The position numbers and the translations under genes are program-made. The notes beneath the pieces are model-generated. The model searched no databases, had not been told where the DNA came from, and saw nothing but the letters and a program-made list of their open reading frames with translations. Source: an uncultured Solirubrobacteraceae bacterium (GTDB lineage Bacteria; Actinomycetota; Thermoleophilia; Solirubrobacterales; Solirubrobacteraceae). Taken from it: DNA of 13,650 nucleotides. Numbering within the stretch: the stretch's first letter is position 1; each line of letters starts with the position of its first letter. Below, piece by piece: positions 12,411-13,650 of the stretch. The stretch spans positions 1-13,650 of the forward strand of contig CATPBV010000262.1 in assembly GCA_955652345.1 (NCBI GenBank), given 5' to 3'.

Positions 12411-13650
12411 TCAGGCCTCGAGCCGCTCCTGGAGCGCGTCGAACTGCCCGCGGAGCTCTCGGGGCAGCTGATCCCCGAACCTCGCGTAGTGCGCGTGCAT
12501 CTGGGGCAGCTGCTCCCCCCAAGCCGCGTCGTCGACTTCGAGCAGCTGCCGCATCGCGTCCGCTGAGATGTCCAGCCCGGCCGTTTCGATGCCTCCCTCG
12601 CCTACTGGCGGGACGAGGCCGATGGACGTCTCCTGCGCCTGGGCGGTGCCCTCGCAGCGCCTGAAGATCCAGGCGAGCACCCGCGAGTTCTCTCCAAACC
12701 CGGGCCACAGGTACTTGCCCCGCTCGTCCTTGCGGAACCAGTTGACGTAGAAGACCTTGGGGAGCCTCGCTCCCTCGCGCTCTCCGATCCGCAGCCAGTG
12801 CGCGAAGTAGTCGGCCATGTTGTAGCCGCAGAACGGAAGCATCGCCATCGGATCGAAGCGCAGCTGGCCGACGGCGCCCGCCTGCGCAGCCGTCGTCTCG
12901 GAGGACATGATCGAGCCGAGGAACACGCCGTGCTCCCAGTCTCGCGCCTCGTGGACCAGCGGCACGACGGTCGCCCGCCTGCCGCCGAACAGCATCACAT
13001 CGATCGGGACGCCCTTCGGATCGTCCCACTCAGGGGCAACGGACGGACACTGCGCGATCGGCACCGTGAAGCGGGCATTCGGATGCGCGGCGGCGGTCTC
13101 GGAGTCGGGGGTCCAGTCCTTTCCGCGCCAGTCGGTGGCGTGCGCGGGCGGCTCGCCCGTCATCCCCTCCCACCATATGTCGCCGTCGTCCGTCTTCGCG
13201 CAGTTGGTGAAGATCGTGTTGCGCGAGATCATCTCGATCGCGTTGGGGTTGGTGCGCGCGCCCGTGCCCGGCGCCACCCCGAAGAATCCCGCCTCCGGAT
13301 TGACCGCATGCAGGCGGCCGTCGGCGCCGAACTTCATCCAGGCGATGTCATCCCCGATCGTCTCGACCTTCCAGTCTGGAAGGGTCGGGATCATCATCGA
13401 CAGGTTGGTCTTGCCGCACGCGCTCGGAAACGCCCCGGCGACGTACTTGACGGCGCCTTCAGGCGAGGTGAGCTTGAGGATCAGCATGTGCTCGGCGAGC
13501 CAACCCTCGTCGCGGGCCATGACCGAGGCGATCCGCAGCGCGAAGCACTTCTTGCCGAGCAGCGCGTTTCCGCCGTAGCCCGACCCAAAAGACCAGATCT
13601 CGCGGGTCTCTGGGAAGTGGACGATGTACTTGTTGTCGGCGTTGCAGGGC
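12411..13650 (-). CDS. pckG: Phosphoenolpyruvate carboxykinase (GTP), 5' end missing
   Basis: The frame is open from the right edge (first full codon 13649-13647) to TGA at 12413-12411. About 413 residues of an expected 600 or so are visible; the N-terminus lies outside. The enzyme decarboxylates and phosphorylates oxaloacetate to PEP with GTP, the entry to gluconeogenesis, in the cytoplasm. The P-loop with the active-site Cys specific to the GTP class is FPSACGKTNLSMM (around 13390-13430). Also visible are PCNADNKYIVHFP and FGSGYGGNALLGKKC at the start, GDDIAWMKFGADG, MLFGGRRATVVPLV, and NWFRKDERGKYLWPGFGENSRVL. The ATP-type enzyme lacks these. No disruption is seen. A 40-bp gap with hairpins separates it from the downstream membrane-protein gene. 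Confidence 0.96.
   Translation of the reverse strand, partial: PCNADNKYIVHFPETREIWSFGSGYGGNALLGKKCFALRIASVMARDEGWLAEHMLILKLTSPEGAVKYVAGAFPSACGKTNLSMMIPTLPDWKVETIGDDIAWMKFGADGRLHAVNPEAGFFGVAPGTGARTNPNAIEMISRNTIFTNCAKTDDGDIWWEGMTGEPPAHATDWRGKDWTPDSETAAAHPNARFTVPIAQCPSVAPEWDDPKGVPIDVMLFGGRRATVVPLVHEARDWEHGVFLGSIMSSETTAAQAGAVGQLRFDPMAMLPFCGYNMADYFAHWLRIGEREGARLPKVFYVNWFRKDERGKYLWPGFGENSRVLAWIFRRCEGTAQAQETSIGLVPPVGEGGIETAGLDISADAMRQLLEVDDAAWGEQLPQMHAHYARFGDQLPRELRGQFDALQERLEA

Noticed and set aside
1..13650. Defence island, mobile element, CRISPR or biosynthetic cluster
   Set aside because: No transposase, integrase, nuclease-helicase, repeat-spacer pattern or synthase module is visible; composition is even throughout.

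Overview
This 13.65 kb window is high-GC, densely coding chromosomal DNA. It most likely comes from an actinobacterium, and my best guess is the Thermoleophilia/Solirubrobacterales side of the phylum. That guess rests on uniformly GC-rich codon use, a GTP-type PEP carboxykinase, a DipZ-type CcdA-thioredoxin fusion, a MeaA-type B12 mutase and many apparently leaderless genes. No taxonomic marker such as rRNA is present. I see no mobile element, CRISPR array, tRNA, rRNA or phage gene, and no gene-free stretch longer than about 60 bases.

Layout, left to right. (1) The 3' part of a membrane acyl-CoA desaturase (+) runs into a convergent pair (-): an MBL-fold hydrolase followed by a ClpS-like N-degron adaptor. 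(2) Divergent from these, a promoter with a 17-bp spacer drives an ethylmalonyl-CoA mutase-type gene (MeaA/Ecm), whose stop overlaps the start of its G-protein chaperone gene meaB. A GNAT acetyltransferase follows from its own apparent promoter. (3) Next come a secreted beta-propeller (TolB/PD40-like) protein (+) and, convergent to it, a two-gene unit (-) of a small NTF2-like lipoprotein and a cupin-TPR protein. (4) A molybdenum-cofactor neighbourhood follows: moaA (+), a DipZ-like membrane thiol-disulfide protein (+) and mobA (-). (5) Divergent from mobA is a zinc-ribbon protein of unknown function (+). (6) Last is a nine-helix membrane protein (-) that carries presenilin/signal-peptide-peptidase-like landmarks, behind the 3' two-thirds of pckG (-), which runs off the right edge.

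How the genes may work together. Ecm with MeaB, and PEP carboxykinase, belong to C4/C5 acyl-CoA assimilation and gluconeogenesis. MoaA and MobA are the first and a late step of molybdenum cofactor synthesis. DipZ may supply extracytoplasmic reductant. The other genes look like independent housekeeping or accessory functions.

Two things stand out. First, six genes (ecm, GNAT, moaA, mobA, the zinc-ribbon gene and the presenilin-like gene) have a -10-like hexamer ending only 6-7 nt before the start codon and no Shine-Dalgarno sequence, which points to widespread leaderless transcription. The beta-propeller gene, with a strong AAGGAG, is the clear exception. Second, the protein at 11561-12370 has an intramembrane Asp, a GYGD motif and an LPA motif in the order and spacing of presenilin-type intramembrane aspartyl proteases. 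That is the best candidate here for something not previously described.
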